A stretch of 64,000 nucleotides of DNA from Hyphomicrobiales bacterium (GCA_900467185.1 UBPA01000003.1:186001-250000); one strand, 5' to 3'; counted from the first letter of the stretch, positions 29,976-41,711 are shown. The notes: generated from the letters alone by a model not told the origin. Numbers and translations: made by a program.

Positions 29976-31399
29976 GCGTCCTGTCCTGTCCCCTGCCCTG
30001 TGATGTCGGCCAATTCCTTTGGCAGCGCCGCAGCCCAATAGGTAATGCTGCCGGCGCCCAAAAGAACCACGAAGTCACCGGGTTGTGCAATGGTGGAGAC
30101 GAGCGGCGCAAGGGCTTCCGGCCCGTCCACGTAGCGGGCATCGCGATGTCCACCCGCTTTGATCCGGGAAACAAGCTCCTGCGAGGTGATCCCCTCGATC
30201 GGCTCCTCGCCGGCCGAGTAGACGGGCGACAGGAGAATCGTATCGGCATCGTTGAAGCAGGCCGCGAAATCTTCGAACAGGCTCTGGAGGCGGGAGAATC
30301 GATGCGGCTGGTGCACGGCGATGATTCGGCCCTGGCAGGCCTCGCGCGCGGCGCGCAGCACGGCCTTGATCTCGACCGGGTGGTGCCCGTAATCGTCATA
30401 GATCCGAACGTTGTTCCACTCGCCGGTAAAGGTGAAGCGTCGCTTGACGCCGCCGAACGCCGCAAGACCCTTGGCGATGTCCTCGGAATTCATGCCGAGC
30501 CGGTTGGCGACGGCAATCGCGGCTGTCGCGTTGGAGACGTTGTGACGACCGGGCATCGGCAGGCGCAGGTCCTTCAGCTCGATCAGCTGGCCCGTGCGAC
30601 GACGGCGGATGGCGACGTCGAAGATCGAGGTCGCCCCGTCCATGCGGATGTTGAAGAAACGCACGTCCGCCTGCGGGTTCTCGCCATAGGTGATGACCTT
30701 GCGATCCTCGATCTTGGAGACCATCGTCTGCACCTCGGGATGGTCGAGACACATCACGCCGAAACCGTAGAACGGGACGTTCTCGACGAACTGGCGAAAC
30801 GCCGCCCGTACCTGGTCGAACGTGCCGTAATGATCGAGATGCTCCGGGTCGATATTGGTGACAACGGCCACATCGGCCGGAAGCTTGAGGAAGGTGCCGT
30901 CCGATTCGTCGGCCTCCACCACCATCCATTCCCCGGCACCCATGCGCGCATTGGTGCCATAGGCATTGATGATGCCGCCATTGATGACGGTCGGATCGAG
31001 ACCGCCGGCTTCCAAGAGCGCTGCGACCATGGAGGTCGTGGTCGTCTTGCCATGCGTCCCGCCGATGGCGATCGAGCTTCGGAAGCGCATCAACTCGGCC
31101 AGCATCTCGGCGCGACGCACGACCGGCAGCAGCTTCTCGCGGGCCGCGATCAGTTCCGGATTGGTCTTCTTGATGGCCGTGGACACGACGACCACTTCGG
31201 ACTCGCCGAGGTTCTCCGCCTTATGGCCGACGAAGACCTCGATGCCCTTCTCGCGCAACCTCTGGACGTTGGCGCTGTCGGACTGATCGGAACCCTGGAC
31301 GCGGTGGCCGAGATTGTGCAGCACTTCCGCAATGCCGCTCATCCCGATCCCGCCGATACCGATGAAATGGACGAGACCGATCGTCTGCGGCAGTTTCAT
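29972..31399 (-). CDS. murC: UDP-N-acetylmuramate--L-alanine ligase
   Basis: A 475-residue Mur ligase adding L-Ala to UDP-MurNAc. An N-terminal Rossmann loop ([18 protein letters not shown]) precedes the ATP loop [42 protein letters not shown] and the C-terminal domain with [15 protein letters not shown] and [16 protein letters not shown]. The length is normal. It overlaps murG at its start and murB at its end by four nt each. Confidence 0.96.
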   Translation of the reverse strand: MKLPQTIGLVHFIGIGGIGMSGIAEVLHNLGHRVQGSDQSDSANVQRLREKGIEVFVGHKAENLGESEVVVVSTAIKKTNPELIAAREKLLPVVRRAEMLAELMRFRSSIAIGGTHGKTTTTSMVAALLEAGGLDPTVINGGIINAYGTNARMGAGEWMVVEADESDGTFLKLPADVAVVTNIDPEHLDHYGTFDQVRAAFRQFVENVPFYGFGVMCLDHPEVQTMVSKIEDRKVITYGENPQADVRFFNIRMDGATSIFDVAIRRRRTGQLIELKDLRLPMPGRHNVSNATAAIAVANRLGMNSEDIAKGLAAFGGVKRRFTFTGEWNNVRIYDDYGHHPVEIKAVLRAAREACQGRIIAVHQPHRFSRLQSLFEDFAACFNDADTILLSPVYSAGEEPIEGITSQELVSRIKAGGHRDARYVDGPEALAPLVSTIAQPGDFVVLLGAGSITYWAAALPKELADITGQGTGQDA

Positions 31400-32520
31400 G
31401 AGCGTTTTTCCTTGAATTGGGCAATTGTCTGGCCGCTGGCAATAGCCTCTACCATGCCGGCAAGCAAGCGCGCGGCGTCCGGCCGGCCTGCGGCCTTGGC
31501 GCTGGTCGCCATTGCCGCCATGCTCTCAGGGTTGTTCATCGCATCGCGAAGGAAGCCCGCCAGAACCTCCGGCGTCAGGTCCTTCTGCGGCACGAGCCGT
31601 GCCGCTCCGGTCTCGGCAAGCGCCGCCGCATTCGCGGCCTGATCGTGATCGAGCGCGAAGGGATAGGGCACGAGGATGGAGGGACGACCGATGACGGCGA
31701 TTTCCGACACGGTGGAGGCACCGGAGCGGCAGACGAGCAGATGGGCCGCGGCGATCCGTCCAGCCATATCCGTAAAGAAAGGCGAGATCTCCGCGGTCAG
31801 CTCGAATTTCGCCATCGCCGTCCGGGCGCCATCGAGATCCTCCGGCCGCGCCTGTTGCGTGACATGCAGTCGGGCGCGAAGCTCGGGCTCCAGCAGGGCG
31901 ATGGCCGCGGGAATGGCCTTTGAGAAGAACTGCGCCCCTTGGCTGCCGCCGAACACGACGAGCCGGAATGCCTCGCCTGCGCCGGAGGCCGTATAGGGAA
32001 CCTCGGCTGCTTCAAGCACGGCCGGGCGCACGGGATTGCCCGTCGTCACCGTCTTGCGCGCATAGCGTCCGTCCGTCTCCGGCAGGAAGCCGCCGGCGAT
32101 TGCGGTGACGCGGCCGGCAAGGCCCTTGTTCGCGCGGCCCATGACGGCGTTTTGTTCGTGAATGATCGTGGGGATACGCAGCCGGCTGGCAGCAAGGAGC
32201 GGCGGCACGGTCGGATAGCCTCCGAACCCGACGACCACCTTCGGCTTCACCTCTTTAAGAATAGCGCGGGCCTCGCGCAGGCCGCTCCACAGCTGCCAGA
32301 GAGAGGACGCGACCTTCACGGGATTGCGCGAGCCGATCGTGGCGGAGCGCACGACATGGATGCGCTCGGCCGGGAAGGAACCGGCATAGCGCTCGGCCCG
32401 ATGGTCTGTGATCAGGTGCACCGAAAAATCCAGTGCGGCCAGTTCGTGCGCAAGCGCCTCGGCTGGAAAAAGATGACCGCCGGTACCTCCGGCGGCTAGC
32501 ATGACGATGCCCTTGGTCAA
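31396..32520 (-). CDS. murG: Lipid II synthase, GlcNAc transferase MurG
   Basis: A 374-residue GT-B glycosyltransferase that converts lipid I to lipid II on the inner face of the cytoplasmic membrane. The first glycine loop is [14 protein letters not shown]. Next are [30 protein letters not shown] and [13 protein letters not shown]. The donor site is [38 protein letters not shown]. An ATG with the typical N-terminus starts at 32520. A 226-nt palindrome-bearing gap separates it from ftsW. Confidence 0.96.
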   Translation of the reverse strand: MTKGIVMLAAGGTGGHLFPAEALAHELAALDFSVHLITDHRAERYAGSFPAERIHVVRSATIGSRNPVKVASSLWQLWSGLREARAILKEVKPKVVVGFGGYPTVPPLLAASRLRIPTIIHEQNAVMGRANKGLAGRVTAIAGGFLPETDGRYARKTVTTGNPVRPAVLEAAEVPYTASGAGEAFRLVVFGGSQGAQFFSKAIPAAIALLEPELRARLHVTQQARPEDLDGARTAMAKFELTAEISPFFTDMAGRIAAAHLLVCRSGASTVSEIAVIGRPSILVPYPFALDHDQAANAAALAETGAARLVPQKDLTPEVLAGFLRDAMNNPESMAAMATSAKAAGRPDAARLLAGMVEAIASGQTIAQFKEKRS

Positions 32521-32593
32521 GACTCGAGACCTCCAGTACGAAGCGTGTTGCGCAAACCTGCGCAGCGAAGATGTGTCAAAAAAGCACGGACGA

Positions 32594-32700
32594 AATGTTC
32601 TAGCGCATAATGTCGGAAATCGGGACCGGTTTCCTGACCCATTCTGCAGCCGCTTGAAGTGCCACAGCGTCGCGTGTCGGAGAGACGCGCGACGCTGTCA
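32594..32700. repeat. Palindromic intergenic element between ftsW and murG
   Basis: This part of the 226-nt ftsW-murG gap contains a GGAAATCGGGACCGGTTTCC-type imperfect inverted repeat (about 32615-32634). It also contains an 11-bp perfect stem, ACAGCGTCGCG (32664-32674) with CGCGACGCTGT (32688-32698). It resembles the short palindromic intergenic repeats common in Rhizobiaceae, recalled from family knowledge and not searched. ATCGGGACCGG also occurs near 10535, and CTGACCCATTCTGC near 26813. The stem could attenuate transcription or stabilise the upstream mRNA. No gene is seen in 32521-32746. Confidence 0.5.
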
Positions 32701-32746
32701 TGTAATGATCTACACGCCGGAGAAGCGCGCATGAAATCCCGTGATC

Positions 32747-33901
32747 CTACTCCGCCGCGACGGGCGCACCGGTGCGGAACAGGCTGCGCTCCAGAGCGCG
32801 CTTTTCCGGGCGGTGCCGGGTGAGTGCGAGGATGAAGCCTGCCGTGACGCAGATCGCGATCATCGAAGACCCGCCATAGGAGATCAGCGGCAGCGTCATG
32901 CCCTTGGCGGGCAGCAGTTCGAGATTGACCCCGACATTGATGATCGACTGGATACCGATCTGCAGCACGAGGCCGGCAACGGCAAACCGGTTGAAGTCGT
33001 TGCGCTCGCGAAACGCATGGCTGAGGCCGCGCATGACGAGGAAGGAGAAGATGGCGACGATCACCATGCAGAACACGATGCCGAACTCCTCGGCCGCGAC
33101 CGAGAAGATGAAGTCGGTATGACTGTCCGGGATGATCCGCTTGATGATGCCCTCGCCGGGACCCTGCCCCAGCCAGTCGCCGCGGATGATCGCTTCGCGC
33201 GCCGTGTCCACCTGGAACGTGTCGCCCTCGCCGGTCATGAACCGGTCGATACGGCCGGCCACGTGCGGAAGCAGCGTATAGGCGACGACCAGACCGCCGA
33301 CGGCCGAGCCGCCGAGAACGACGATCCAGAGCCACGGCATTCCCGCCATGAAGAACATGCCGCCCCAGACGGCCGTCGTCAGGATGGTCTGCCCGAGGTC
33401 GGGCTGGGCGATGAGGAGCGTGGCGACGATGCCGTACAGCAGGATCGCAAAGAGATTGCCGGGAATTTCCGGCTGGCGGGCGTGTTCGGAGAAGAGCCAG
33501 GCGCAGACGATGACGAAGGCCGGCTTCATGAACTCGGACGGCTGGATGCCGATCGGGCCGATGGAGAACCAGCGGCGCGAGCCCTTGATCTCGACGCCGA
33601 AGAAGAGCGCCAGGATCATCATGGCGATGGCGGCGGCGAGAATGACGATGGCCGTGCGACGGACCTGACGCGGCGTCAGAAACGAAAGGCCGATCATGAC
33701 GATCAGCGACGGAATGAGGAAGGCCGCCTGACGCTTCACGAAGTGGAAGCTGTCGAGCCCCAGCCGTTCGGCGACCGCAGGGCTCGCGGCGAAGGACAGC
33801 ATGAAGCCGATACCCATCAACAGAATGAACGTCGCCAGGAAGAACCTGTCGATGGTCCAGAACCAGTCGGCCACAGGGCCACGCTCCGCACGACTCACCA
33901 T
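32747..33901 (-). CDS. ftsW: Cell division SEDS glycosyltransferase FtsW
   Basis: A 384-residue SEDS protein with about ten membrane helices that polymerises lipid II at the septum together with FtsI. Landmarks are KRQAAFLIPSLIVMIGLSF, GSRRWFSIGPIGIQPSEFMKPAFV (SEDS signature), and QPDLGQTILTTAVWGGMFF. The catalytic-loop region is DFIFSVAAEEFGI, and the end is LPLISYGGSSMIAICVTAGFIL. The C-terminal 25 residues are cytoplasmic and charged. It is 72 nt downstream of murD. Confidence 0.95.
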   Translation of the reverse strand: MVSRAERGPVADWFWTIDRFFLATFILLMGIGFMLSFAASPAVAERLGLDSFHFVKRQAAFLIPSLIVMIGLSFLTPRQVRRTAIVILAAAIAMMILALFFGVEIKGSRRWFSIGPIGIQPSEFMKPAFVIVCAWLFSEHARQPEIPGNLFAILLYGIVATLLIAQPDLGQTILTTAVWGGMFFMAGMPWLWIVVLGGSAVGGLVVAYTLLPHVAGRIDRFMTGEGDTFQVDTAREAIIRGDWLGQGPGEGIIKRIIPDSHTDFIFSVAAEEFGIVFCMVIVAIFSFLVMRGLSHAFRERNDFNRFAVAGLVLQIGIQSIINVGVNLELLPAKGMTLPLISYGGSSMIAICVTAGFILALTRHRPEKRALERSLFRTGAPVAAE

Positions 33902-33973
33902 GTCATCATCCTCGTCAAAGAGCGCCGTCGCGCCGTAAACCGTCGAACCGCGGCGGCGGAGCCGCCACGGCTG

Positions 33974-35362
33974 TCAAATCAGCATGGTCACGCCGGGAAG
34001 AGCCGCCACATGGGCCACGAACGCATCCCCGCGCATCTCGAAGTTTCTGTACTGGTCGAAGCTTGCGCAAGCCGGTGATAACAGAACAGCGGCCGGCAAC
34101 CCGTCGCGCGCCGCGTCCGCCGCCGCGTCGGCCACGGCTTTCTCCAGCGTCTCAGACCGGTCGAAGGGGACAGCATCGCCGAGCGTTGCCGCGAAATCGT
34201 CGGCCGCACGGCCGATCAGATAGGCCTTGGCGATCTTGGCGAAAAACGGAGACAGCGACGCAATCCCGCCGTCCTTGGGCACGCCGCCCGCGATCCAGTA
34301 GATCCGCTCGAAGCTCGACAGCGCCGGCGCCGCCGCCTCCGCATTGGTGGCCTTGCTGTCATTGACGAAGGTCACGTCGCCGACCGTGGCGACAGGCTGC
34401 ATGCGATGCTTCAGCCCGGGGAAAGAGGCAAGCCCCGCAAGAATGTCCGCCTTCGACACGCCGACTGCAAGGCAGGCGGCGATCGCCGCTGCCGCGTTCT
34501 GGCCATTATGGCTGCCGCGCAAGGTCGCAATGCCGGAGAGATCGGCAAAGACCTCCGCAAGACCGGCCTCGGCGCGCATTACGGCGGCGCCCTCAGCGTA
34601 GTAGCCGTCACCCAGCGACCGGTGACGCGCGATGCGGATGACGGCACGACCGGCGAGCGCCACGCGATCCGCGATGGCTTCGCACCAGGCATCGTCCACA
34701 CCGATGATGGCGGTATGGCTCGCAGCGACAAGGCGTTCCTTGATTGCCGCGTAGTTTTCCATGGTCCCATGCCGGTCGATATGGTCGGGCGTAAGGTTGA
34801 GGAGGATGCCGGCGGTCGGTTCCAGCGACGGCGCAAGGTCGATTTGGTAGGACGAGCACTCGACCACATAGAAGCGGTCCTCTTTCGGAGGATCGAGCGT
34901 CAGCACCGCCGTGCCGATATTGCCGCCAAGCTGCGTGTCGCGGCCGCTGGCCACGAGGATATGCGCGATCAGCGCCGTGGTCGTGGACTTGCCGTTGGTG
35001 CCGGTAATGGCGATCAGCGGCGCCTCGGGCGAAAGAGCCCGTCGTTCGCGCGAGAACAGCTCGACGTCCCCGATCACCTCGACCCCGGCGCCGCGCGCGA
35101 GATCGACCGTCCAGTGCGGCGTCGGATGCGTCAGCGGCACGCCGGGCGACAGCACGAAGGCGTCGAAGGCCGACCAGTCGGCCTGCCGCAGATCGCCCGT
35201 GCCGATACCCTCGGCCGCGGCCCTCGCCACGCTCTCGGCATTGTCGTCCCACGCCGTCACCGTGGCGCCGCCGGCCACCAGCGCGCGCGCAGTCGCAAGC
35301 CCGGAGCCTCCGAGACCGAAGAGGGCGACGTGACGCCCGTTGAGCGTGGTGACGGGGATCAT
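33974..35362 (-). CDS. murD: UDP-N-acetylmuramoylalanine--D-glutamate ligase
   Basis: A 462-residue Mur ligase adding D-Glu. Landmarks are [19 protein letters not shown], a D-rich [14 protein letters not shown], the ATP loop [54 protein letters not shown], and [35 protein letters not shown] follows in the C-terminal domain. It begins 4 nt after the mraY stop. Confidence 0.96.
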   Translation of the reverse strand: MIPVTTLNGRHVALFGLGGSGLATARALVAGGATVTAWDDNAESVARAAAEGIGTGDLRQADWSAFDAFVLSPGVPLTHPTPHWTVDLARGAGVEVIGDVELFSRERRALSPEAPLIAITGTNGKSTTTALIAHILVASGRDTQLGGNIGTAVLTLDPPKEDRFYVVECSSYQIDLAPSLEPTAGILLNLTPDHIDRHGTMENYAAIKERLVAASHTAIIGVDDAWCEAIADRVALAGRAVIRIARHRSLGDGYYAEGAAVMRAEAGLAEVFADLSGIATLRGSHNGQNAAAAIAACLAVGVSKADILAGLASFPGLKHRMQPVATVGDVTFVNDSKATNAEAAAPALSSFERIYWIAGGVPKDGGIASLSPFFAKIAKAYLIGRAADDFAATLGDAVPFDRSETLEKAVADAAADAARDGLPAAVLLSPACASFDQYRNFEMRGDAFVAHVAALPGVTMLI

Positions 35363-35366
35363 CGAC

Positions 35367-36467
35367 TTACCGCAGCTTCAGCGTGGAGAGACCGACCATG
35401 GCCAGGATGACGGCGATGATCCAGAAGCGGATGACGACCTGGCTTTCCGTCCAGCCCTTCTTTTCGAAATGGTGGTGGATCGGCGCCATCAGGAAGACGC
35501 GGCGACCGGTGCGCTTGAACCAGAAGACCTGGATGATGACGGACAGGGTCTCCATGACGAACAGGCCGCCAATGATGACCATGACGATCTCGTGCTTGGT
35601 GGCGACAGCGACGGTACCGATGAGACCACCAAGCGCCAGCGACCCGGTGTCGCCCATGAAGATGGCGGCGGGCGGCGCGTTGAACCAGAGGAAACCGAGC
35701 CCCGCCCCGATGACTGCCCCGAGAATGACGGCCAACTCCCCCGTGCCGGGCACGAAGTGGATCTGCAGGTAGTTCGCGAACACCGCGTTACCGGCAAGGT
35801 AGGCGATGACGCCGAACGACGCCGCGGCGATCATCACCGGCACGATGGCGAGACCGTCGAGCCCGTCCGTCAGGTTCACCGCGTTGCCGGCGCCGACGAT
35901 GACGAAGCCGCCGAACAGGATGAAGAAATAGCCGAGGTTGAGCGTGAAATCCTTGAGGAACGGGAATGTCAGCGAGGAGCCGAACGTCGAGCCGGCCGTG
36001 CCCGCCGAAATCGCCGAGCGCATCATGAAAAACACGGCGACGGCGGCGACCGCAAACTCGATTCCGAGACGCGCCTTGCCGGAAAAGCCCTTGTCGGACT
36101 GCTTCGTCACCTTGAGATAGTCGTCGTAGAAACCGATGGCGCCGAAGCCGAGCGTGACAAGCAGGGTCGAGACCACGTAGACGCTGGAGAGGTCGGCCCA
36201 TAGCAGCGAAGAGACGACGATACCGGCCAGGATCATCAGGCCGCCCATCGTGGGGGTGCCCGCCTTCTTGAAATGCGTCTGCGGTCCGTCGGCGCGGATC
36301 GGCTGCCCCCGGCCCTGCCGCACGCGCAGCGACGAAATCATCTTCGGCCCGAACAGGAAGACGATCATGGCCGAGGTGAAGAGCGCCGCACCGGTGCGGA
36401 AGGTGATGTACCGGAACAGATTGAAAAACTGGAAATGGTCCGCCAGTTCGACAAGCCAGATGAGCAT
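35367..36467 (-). CDS. mraY: Phospho-N-acetylmuramoyl-pentapeptide transferase
   Basis: A 366-residue, ten-helix membrane enzyme that links UDP-MurNAc-pentapeptide to undecaprenyl phosphate, producing lipid I. The hallmarks are [14 protein letters not shown], the DDYLKV aspartates ([15 protein letters not shown]), [36 protein letters not shown] and the C-terminal HHHFEKKGW. All catalytic aspartates and the HHH motif are present. Confidence 0.97.
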   Translation of the reverse strand: MLIWLVELADHFQFFNLFRYITFRTGAALFTSAMIVFLFGPKMISSLRVRQGRGQPIRADGPQTHFKKAGTPTMGGLMILAGIVVSSLLWADLSSVYVVSTLLVTLGFGAIGFYDDYLKVTKQSDKGFSGKARLGIEFAVAAVAVFFMMRSAISAGTAGSTFGSSLTFPFLKDFTLNLGYFFILFGGFVIVGAGNAVNLTDGLDGLAIVPVMIAAASFGVIAYLAGNAVFANYLQIHFVPGTGELAVILGAVIGAGLGFLWFNAPPAAIFMGDTGSLALGGLIGTVAVATKHEIVMVIIGGLFVMETLSVIIQVFWFKRTGRRVFLMAPIHHHFEKKGWTESQVVIRFWIIAVILAMVGLSTLKLR

Positions 36468-36541
36468 GAGGGACCCTTCCCCGAGAATTCGATGTCGGCA
36501 CCCTCTCGCAACCGGAGAGGATCGTTGATGAAAAGCGAGTG

Positions 36542-37978
36542 CTAGAGCGCCCGCTCCGTTTCGGCCTGCGCCGGAAATGTATCGAGAAGCGCCTGGACGA
36601 TCCGTCCGCAGCCCGTTCCCTTCGAGGATTTGATCATGACGACATCGCCGGCGCGCACCGACGCAACCGCGTGATTGCGCAGATCATCGACCGCATCGCA
36701 ATGCACGACGGAGACCGTCTCCGGCAGGGCATCCCGCAGGTGCTTCATCTCGGGTCCGGCAAGCCAGACCGTGTCGATGCCCTGCTCCAGGAGCGGAGCC
36801 GCGAGAGACGCATGAGCTTGCGCGGAATGCGTACCCATCTCCAGCATGTCGCCGAGTATGGCGATCCGCCGTCCGCCCGCAATGCCGGTTTCCGCTTCGC
36901 CGAGAAGGGCGATGGCTGCGCGCATGGAGGCGGGATTGGCGTTGTAGCTCTCGTCGATCAAGGTCAGCGTGCCCGTGCCCACGGACAGGCGATGGCGTTC
37001 GCCACGGCCCTTTTCCGGCTGCAACGTCGCGAGCGCTGATATCACCGTCTCGAGGTCTGCGCCGACAAGGCTCGCCGCGCCGAGCACGGCCAGCGCATTC
37101 TCGGCGATGTGGCGCCCGGGCGCCCCGAGCGGGATCTCGAGCGTGCGGCCGTCGATCATCGCCCACAGCGTGCCGCCCTCCGGCGTCGCCGCATATTCGA
37201 TCATCCGGAAGTCGGCGCGCTGATCGACGCCGAAGCTGTGGACGTTGGAGACGCCGAGCATGGCGGCCGCCTTTTCCAGCGTGGCGAACTGCGCATTGTC
37301 GCGGTTGAGCAGGACATGACCGCCGTCGACCAGCCCTTCCATGATCTCGGCCTTCGCCGTGGCGATCTCCTCGAGATCGCGGAAATTGCCGAGATGTGCC
37401 GGCGCGATCGTGGTGATCACGGCGACATGCGGGCGAACCATGCGCACCAGCGGCCGGATCTCGTCCGGGTGGTTCATGCCGATCTCGAAGACACCGTAGT
37501 CCGTGGCTTCGGGCATGCGCGCGAGCGTCAGCGGAACACCCCAGTGATTGTTGAAGGAGGCGACGGACGCATGCACGCGGCCGCTCGGCGACAGCGCATG
37601 CCGCAGCATCTCCTTGGTGGTCGTCTTGCCGACGGAGCCCGTGACCGCGATGATCTTGGCAGCACTGCGATCGCGCGCCGCGCAGCCGAGCCGGACCATG
37701 GCCGCGAGCACGTCATCCACCACGATCATCGGCGCGATCAGGCGCCCGAGCGCCGGCAGCTTGCCTTCGCTGACGACAAGAAGTGCGGCACCATTGGCAA
37801 TGGCGAGCCCGGCATAGTCATGCCCGTCCACCCGGTCGCCCTTGATGGCGAAGAAGGCCTCGCCCTTGCCCATGGCGCGGCTGTCGATCGAGATGCCGGT
37901 AATGCCCTGCGGCAGGTTGCCCACCGGGCGACCGTGCATGGCCGCCATCAGGTCGGCGCTCGTCCAGAGAAAACCCAT
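36542..37978 (-). CDS. murF: UDP-MurNAc-tripeptide--D-Ala-D-Ala ligase
   Basis: A 478-residue Mur ligase adding the D-Ala-D-Ala made by Ddl. The N-terminal domain has [20 protein letters not shown]. The ATP loop is [47 protein letters not shown] and [17 protein letters not shown] follow, then ILGDMLEMG. The start is the ATG at 37978 ([14 protein letters not shown]), 4 nt after the murE stop with GGGAGG upstream; the frame up to 38107 would overlap murE and is rejected. Confidence 0.95.
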   Translation of the reverse strand: MGFLWTSADLMAAMHGRPVGNLPQGITGISIDSRAMGKGEAFFAIKGDRVDGHDYAGLAIANGAALLVVSEGKLPALGRLIAPMIVVDDVLAAMVRLGCAARDRSAAKIIAVTGSVGKTTTKEMLRHALSPSGRVHASVASFNNHWGVPLTLARMPEATDYGVFEIGMNHPDEIRPLVRMVRPHVAVITTIAPAHLGNFRDLEEIATAKAEIMEGLVDGGHVLLNRDNAQFATLEKAAAMLGVSNVHSFGVDQRADFRMIEYAATPEGGTLWAMIDGRTLEIPLGAPGRHIAENALAVLGAASLVGADLETVISALATLQPEKGRGERHRLSVGTGTLTLIDESYNANPASMRAAIALLGEAETGIAGGRRIAILGDMLEMGTHSAQAHASLAAPLLEQGIDTVWLAGPEMKHLRDALPETVSVVHCDAVDDLRNHAVASVRAGDVVMIKSSKGTGCGRIVQALLDTFPAQAETERAL

Positions 37979-37982
37979 GTCG

Positions 37983-39476
37983 TCAGCCTCCCGTTGCCTG
38001 GTGCGCGGTCGGCTGCACACCAAGAGCCTTGCGAATTTCGGCATGATCCGAGAAGGGCAGCGTGGCCGTGCCGACCGTCTGTCCCTGCTCGTGCCCCTTG
38101 CCGGCAACGATCAGCGTATCGCCGGGGCCCAGCATTCCGACGGCATGGCGGATAGCCTCCGCACGATCGGCGATCTCGGTCGCGCCGGGTGCCGCGGCCA
38201 GGATCTCGCTGCGGATCGTCGCCGGCGTTTCGGAGCGTGGATTGTCGTCTGTGACGATGACGATGTCGGACAAGCGGCTCGCGATCTCGCCCATCAGCGG
38301 CCGCTTGCCCTTGTCGCGGTCGCCGCCGCAGCCGAATACCGTGACGACGCGTCCGGTCGTGAAGGGGCGGACGGAGGAGAGAACCTGCGCCAGCGCGTCC
38401 GGCTTGTGAGCGTAATCGACATAGGCCAGCGCGCCGTCCGGCGTCTGACCCACGAGTTCCAGCCGGCCCGGGGCACCCTGCAGCTTTTCGAGCGCCAGCA
38501 TCACCGTGGGCGTATCGACGCCTGTGGACAAAGCAAGCCCAGCAGCCACCAGGGCATTCGAAATCTGGAAGTCGCCTGCGAGCGGCAGGTTCACCTCGAA
38601 GATGCGTCCATCGACATGCACTTCGGCGATCTGCTTGTGGCGGAAATGCTCGACGCGCTTCAAAGCGAGATAGTCGCCCTTGCGTCCGACGGTGCGCACG
38701 TCGCTGCCGGCAGCCTTCGCGGCCCGGATCGCGGCGTCCGACCACTCGTCGTCGGAGAAGATGATGGCCGGCGCGCCCTTGGGCAGCAGCGCTTCGAACA
38801 GGCGCATCTTGGCGCCGAGATAGTGCTCGATCGTCGGATGGTAATCCATGTGATCGCGACCGAGATTGGTGAAGGCAGCGGCCGACAGGCGCACGCCATC
38901 GAGCCGGCTCTGGTCGAGCCCGTGACTGGAGGCTTCCATGGCCGCGTGCGTGACGCCGGCCGCGGCCAGTTCCCAAAGCAGCTTGTGCAGGGAGACCGGA
39001 TCGGGCGTCGTGAGCGAACCATAATCGTTACGACCGGGCGCAACGACGCCGGTCGTGCCGATCATCGCGGCGGCAAGCCCGGCATGCGCCCAGATCTGGC
39101 GGGTGAACGAGGCGACGGAGGTCTTTCCCGCCGTACCGGTGACGGCGACCATCGTTTCCGGCTGCCCGTCATAAAAGCGTGCGGCGGCCAGAGACAGAAA
39201 CGCGCGGGTCGAGGCGACGCGAAGGACGGGCACGGGAAGATCGGGGCCGAGATCGTCCTCGGTCACGATGGCCACCGCGCCCCGCGACACGGCGTCATTG
39301 ACATAGAGGCTGCCATTCGCCTTGTTGCCGGGAACGGCGACGAACAGGGTGCCGGGCGAAACCTTGCGACTGTCGGCCGTCAGGCCGCCGATATCGGCAT
39401 CGACCTGACCTGGAGGCAGGACCGCGCCTGCCCCATCGTTACCATTCGCAAGCGTCGCTAGGTCACTGATCTTCAT
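37983..39476 (-). CDS. murE: UDP-MurNAc-dipeptide--meso-diaminopimelate ligase
   Basis: A 497-residue Mur ligase. The N-terminal [18 protein letters not shown] precedes the ATP loop [34 protein letters not shown] and [22 protein letters not shown]. The C-terminal [19 protein letters not shown] leads to [19 protein letters not shown]. The DNPR motif is the signature for meso-diaminopimelate specificity, as expected in a Gram-negative. The start at 39476 (MKISDLATL) is preferred over the ATG at 39497. Confidence 0.96.
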   Translation of the reverse strand: MKISDLATLANGNDGAGAVLPPGQVDADIGGLTADSRKVSPGTLFVAVPGNKANGSLYVNDAVSRGAVAIVTEDDLGPDLPVPVLRVASTRAFLSLAAARFYDGQPETMVAVTGTAGKTSVASFTRQIWAHAGLAAAMIGTTGVVAPGRNDYGSLTTPDPVSLHKLLWELAAAGVTHAAMEASSHGLDQSRLDGVRLSAAAFTNLGRDHMDYHPTIEHYLGAKMRLFEALLPKGAPAIIFSDDEWSDAAIRAAKAAGSDVRTVGRKGDYLALKRVEHFRHKQIAEVHVDGRIFEVNLPLAGDFQISNALVAAGLALSTGVDTPTVMLALEKLQGAPGRLELVGQTPDGALAYVDYAHKPDALAQVLSSVRPFTTGRVVTVFGCGGDRDKGKRPLMGEIASRLSDIVIVTDDNPRSETPATIRSEILAAAPGATEIADRAEAIRHAVGMLGPGDTLIVAGKGHEQGQTVGTATLPFSDHAEIRKALGVQPTAHQATGG

Positions 39477-39540
39477 CGATTGCACTTTTCCCAACACGAT
39501 TCCCTCGGGCCATCACGGCCGCGTGACCGTCCTTTACCGC

Positions 39541-41292
39541 TCAATACGCCACAAGCAAGGCGGAACCGTCGGCGCCGAACTTCGGCTCGACGCCCAAAAG
39601 CGGCGCGGAACGGCTGATGATGTCGTGCACCATCGGCGCCGCCGTGTTGCCGGCCAGCGCCGCCCCATTGCCCTTGTCCGTCTTCGGCTCGTCGATGAAG
39701 GTCAGCACCACATAGCGCGGATCGTCGATCGGGAAGCCGGCGAGGAAGGCGTTGAAGTTGGCGTCGCTCGAATAGCGACCGTTGACCACCTTGTCGGCCG
39801 TGCCCGTCTTGCCACCGACGTTGAAGCCGGGAACGCGGGCGTTGCGGCCCGATCCGTGGACGCCGTTCCAGCGGAACAGGTAGCGCATGTCGTCGCTGGT
39901 GGATTTCTTGATGACCTGCGTGGAGGCGGCCGCGGCCTCCTCGATGGAGCGCGGCAGGAAGGTCGGTTCGATCAGCTTGCCGCCATTGATCAGCGCGCCG
40001 CCGGCAACCGCTGTCTGCAGCGGCGTGGTGGAGACGCCATGGCCGAAGGAGATCGTAATCGAGTTGATCTTCTTCCAGACCTTCGGCTGGCTCGGCATCT
40101 TGATTTCCGGCAGTTCTGTCGGGATCCGCGTCAGAAGGCCCATCCGCGTCAGGAACTCCTTGTGCGCGTCGATGCCGACGATATCGGCCATTTTCGCCGT
40201 GCCGATATTGGATGAATACTGGAAGATCTCGGGCACGGTGAGCACGCGATGCTTGCCGTGGAAGTCCTTGATGGTGAAGCCGCCGATGCGGATCGGGAAA
40301 CGCGCGTCGAAGCTGTCGGTCAGCTTGACCTTGCCGCTGTCGAGCGCCATGGCCGTGGTGAACGACTTGAAGGTGGAGCCCATCTCGAACGTGCCGTTCG
40401 ACATGCGGTTCATCCAGCCTTCCTTGGCGCCATCGGCCGGCTTGTTCGGATCGTAATCGGGATAGGAAACCATGGCGAGGATTTCGCCGGTCTTCACATC
40501 CATGACGACGCCGCCGGCGGCCAGCGACTTGAACTTGACCATGGCATCGACGACGACATCGCGCATGATGTTCTGGACGCGCAGGTCGATCGACAGGCGC
40601 ACGGGCTCCAGCTTCGCATCGCTGGTCATGCCGATGGCGGCGAGGTCCGCAAGGCCCTGATTGTCGATCCAGCGCTCCATGCCGGCAATGCCGCGATTGT
40701 CGACATTGACGTGGCCGACCACATGCGATGCGGTGACGCCGCCCGGATAAAAGCGGCGCTTCTCCGGCCGGAAGCCGATGCCGGGAATGCCGAGCGCGAG
40801 TATTTCGCTCTGCTGCTTCGGCGTCAGCTGGCGGCGCAGCCACTGGAAGCGCGATTTGGACTTCAGCTTGTTGTAGATGTCGGCATTGTTGAGGTTGGGC
40901 AGCACTGTCGCCAGCTGCTCGACAGCCTCGTCCGCATCCACGATCTTGTGCGGCTCGGCAAAGAGCGAGACGGTGCGGATGTCGGTTGCCAGAATCTGGC
41001 CGTTGCGATCGAGAATGTCAGGGCGTGAGGCCATCAGATTGTCGGCGCGACCGATGCTCGACACGGTCTCGGGCTGGGCGAAACCATACTGGATCAGGCG
41101 CCCGCCGATGATGCAATAGACGACCGAGAAGCCGGCAATGACGATGGCGACGCGGCTGCGGGCCTGGTTGCCACGCCGCTTGCGGATGCCCTCGAACGGC
41201 GCGCCGCGCGAAAGATCGCCGGGGTGGTTGTTGCCGCCGGCAGAGAAATGCGCCTTGCTCTTGACGACCATGATGCGGGAAAGAAACGACAT
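39541..41292 (-). CDS. ftsI: Septal peptidoglycan transpeptidase FtsI (PBP3)
   Basis: A 583-residue class B penicillin-binding protein. A cytoplasmic Arg-rich tail and one membrane helix (about 48-64) precede the pedestal domain and the transpeptidase domain. The catalytic Ser306 is in GSTFK, SxN is at 360-362 (SSN), and KTGT is at 495-498. It cross-links septal peptidoglycan as the partner of FtsW. The ATG shares its first base with the ftsL stop (TGATG), so translation is probably coupled. Confidence 0.96.
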   Translation of the reverse strand: MSFLSRIMVVKSKAHFSAGGNNHPGDLSRGAPFEGIRKRRGNQARSRVAIVIAGFSVVYCIIGGRLIQYGFAQPETVSSIGRADNLMASRPDILDRNGQILATDIRTVSLFAEPHKIVDADEAVEQLATVLPNLNNADIYNKLKSKSRFQWLRRQLTPKQQSEILALGIPGIGFRPEKRRFYPGGVTASHVVGHVNVDNRGIAGMERWIDNQGLADLAAIGMTSDAKLEPVRLSIDLRVQNIMRDVVVDAMVKFKSLAAGGVVMDVKTGEILAMVSYPDYDPNKPADGAKEGWMNRMSNGTFEMGSTFKSFTTAMALDSGKVKLTDSFDARFPIRIGGFTIKDFHGKHRVLTVPEIFQYSSNIGTAKMADIVGIDAHKEFLTRMGLLTRIPTELPEIKMPSQPKVWKKINSITISFGHGVSTTPLQTAVAGGALINGGKLIEPTFLPRSIEEAAAASTQVIKKSTSDDMRYLFRWNGVHGSGRNARVPGFNVGGKTGTADKVVNGRYSSDANFNAFLAGFPIDDPRYVVLTFIDEPKTDKGNGAALAGNTAAPMVHDIISRSAPLLGVEPKFGADGSALLVAY

Positions 41293-41708
41293 CAGCGCGC
41301 CACCGAACCTGTTGAGATTTCGTCGGTCTCCCGGCTTTCGCTGGATGCGATGGCCGGAACTGTGGTTGATGCGGCCTTCTTCTTGCCTTTGCTGTCCTTC
41401 TCTTCGGGCGGCGGGACATCGGCCTTCAGCATCGGCAGCTCTTCGGGATGCGCAAGCTGCGTCGGATCGGTCGGAACGAGCTGCAGGTCCTTGTCATAGG
41501 CCTTCACCAGACGATCGAGCCGGTTCGGCTGGGTCAGGAGCGCCCAGTCGGCCCGCAGAAGGTCGATCGTGTCTTCCTCGAGCTTGATCTGCGCATCAAG
41601 CGAGCGGACCTCCTCGAGCTTGTTCTCGGCCTTGTGCTTGATCGTATAGGTCACGGTCGCCGCAGCGGTCATGACGACGATCAGCACGATATCGAGCGTT
41701 CTCAGCAT
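41292..41708 (-). CDS. ftsL: Cell division protein FtsL
   Basis: A 138-residue bitopic protein. A short cytoplasmic N-terminus is followed by a membrane helix (about 6-23, DIVLIVVMTAAATVTYTI) and a periplasmic coiled coil (ENKLEEVRSLDAQIKLEEDTIDLLRADWALLTQPNRL). A charged, Pro/Lys-rich C-terminal tail follows, longer than in E. coli. The LLRADWALLTQPNRLDRL segment is the conserved FtsL core. It lies between rsmH and ftsI, its usual place. Confidence 0.92.
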   Translation of the reverse strand: MLRTLDIVLIVVMTAAATVTYTIKHKAENKLEEVRSLDAQIKLEEDTIDLLRADWALLTQPNRLDRLVKAYDKDLQLVPTDPTQLAHPEELPMLKADVPPPEEKDSKGKKKAASTTVPAIASSESRETDEISTGSVAR

Positions 41709-41711
41709 GCG

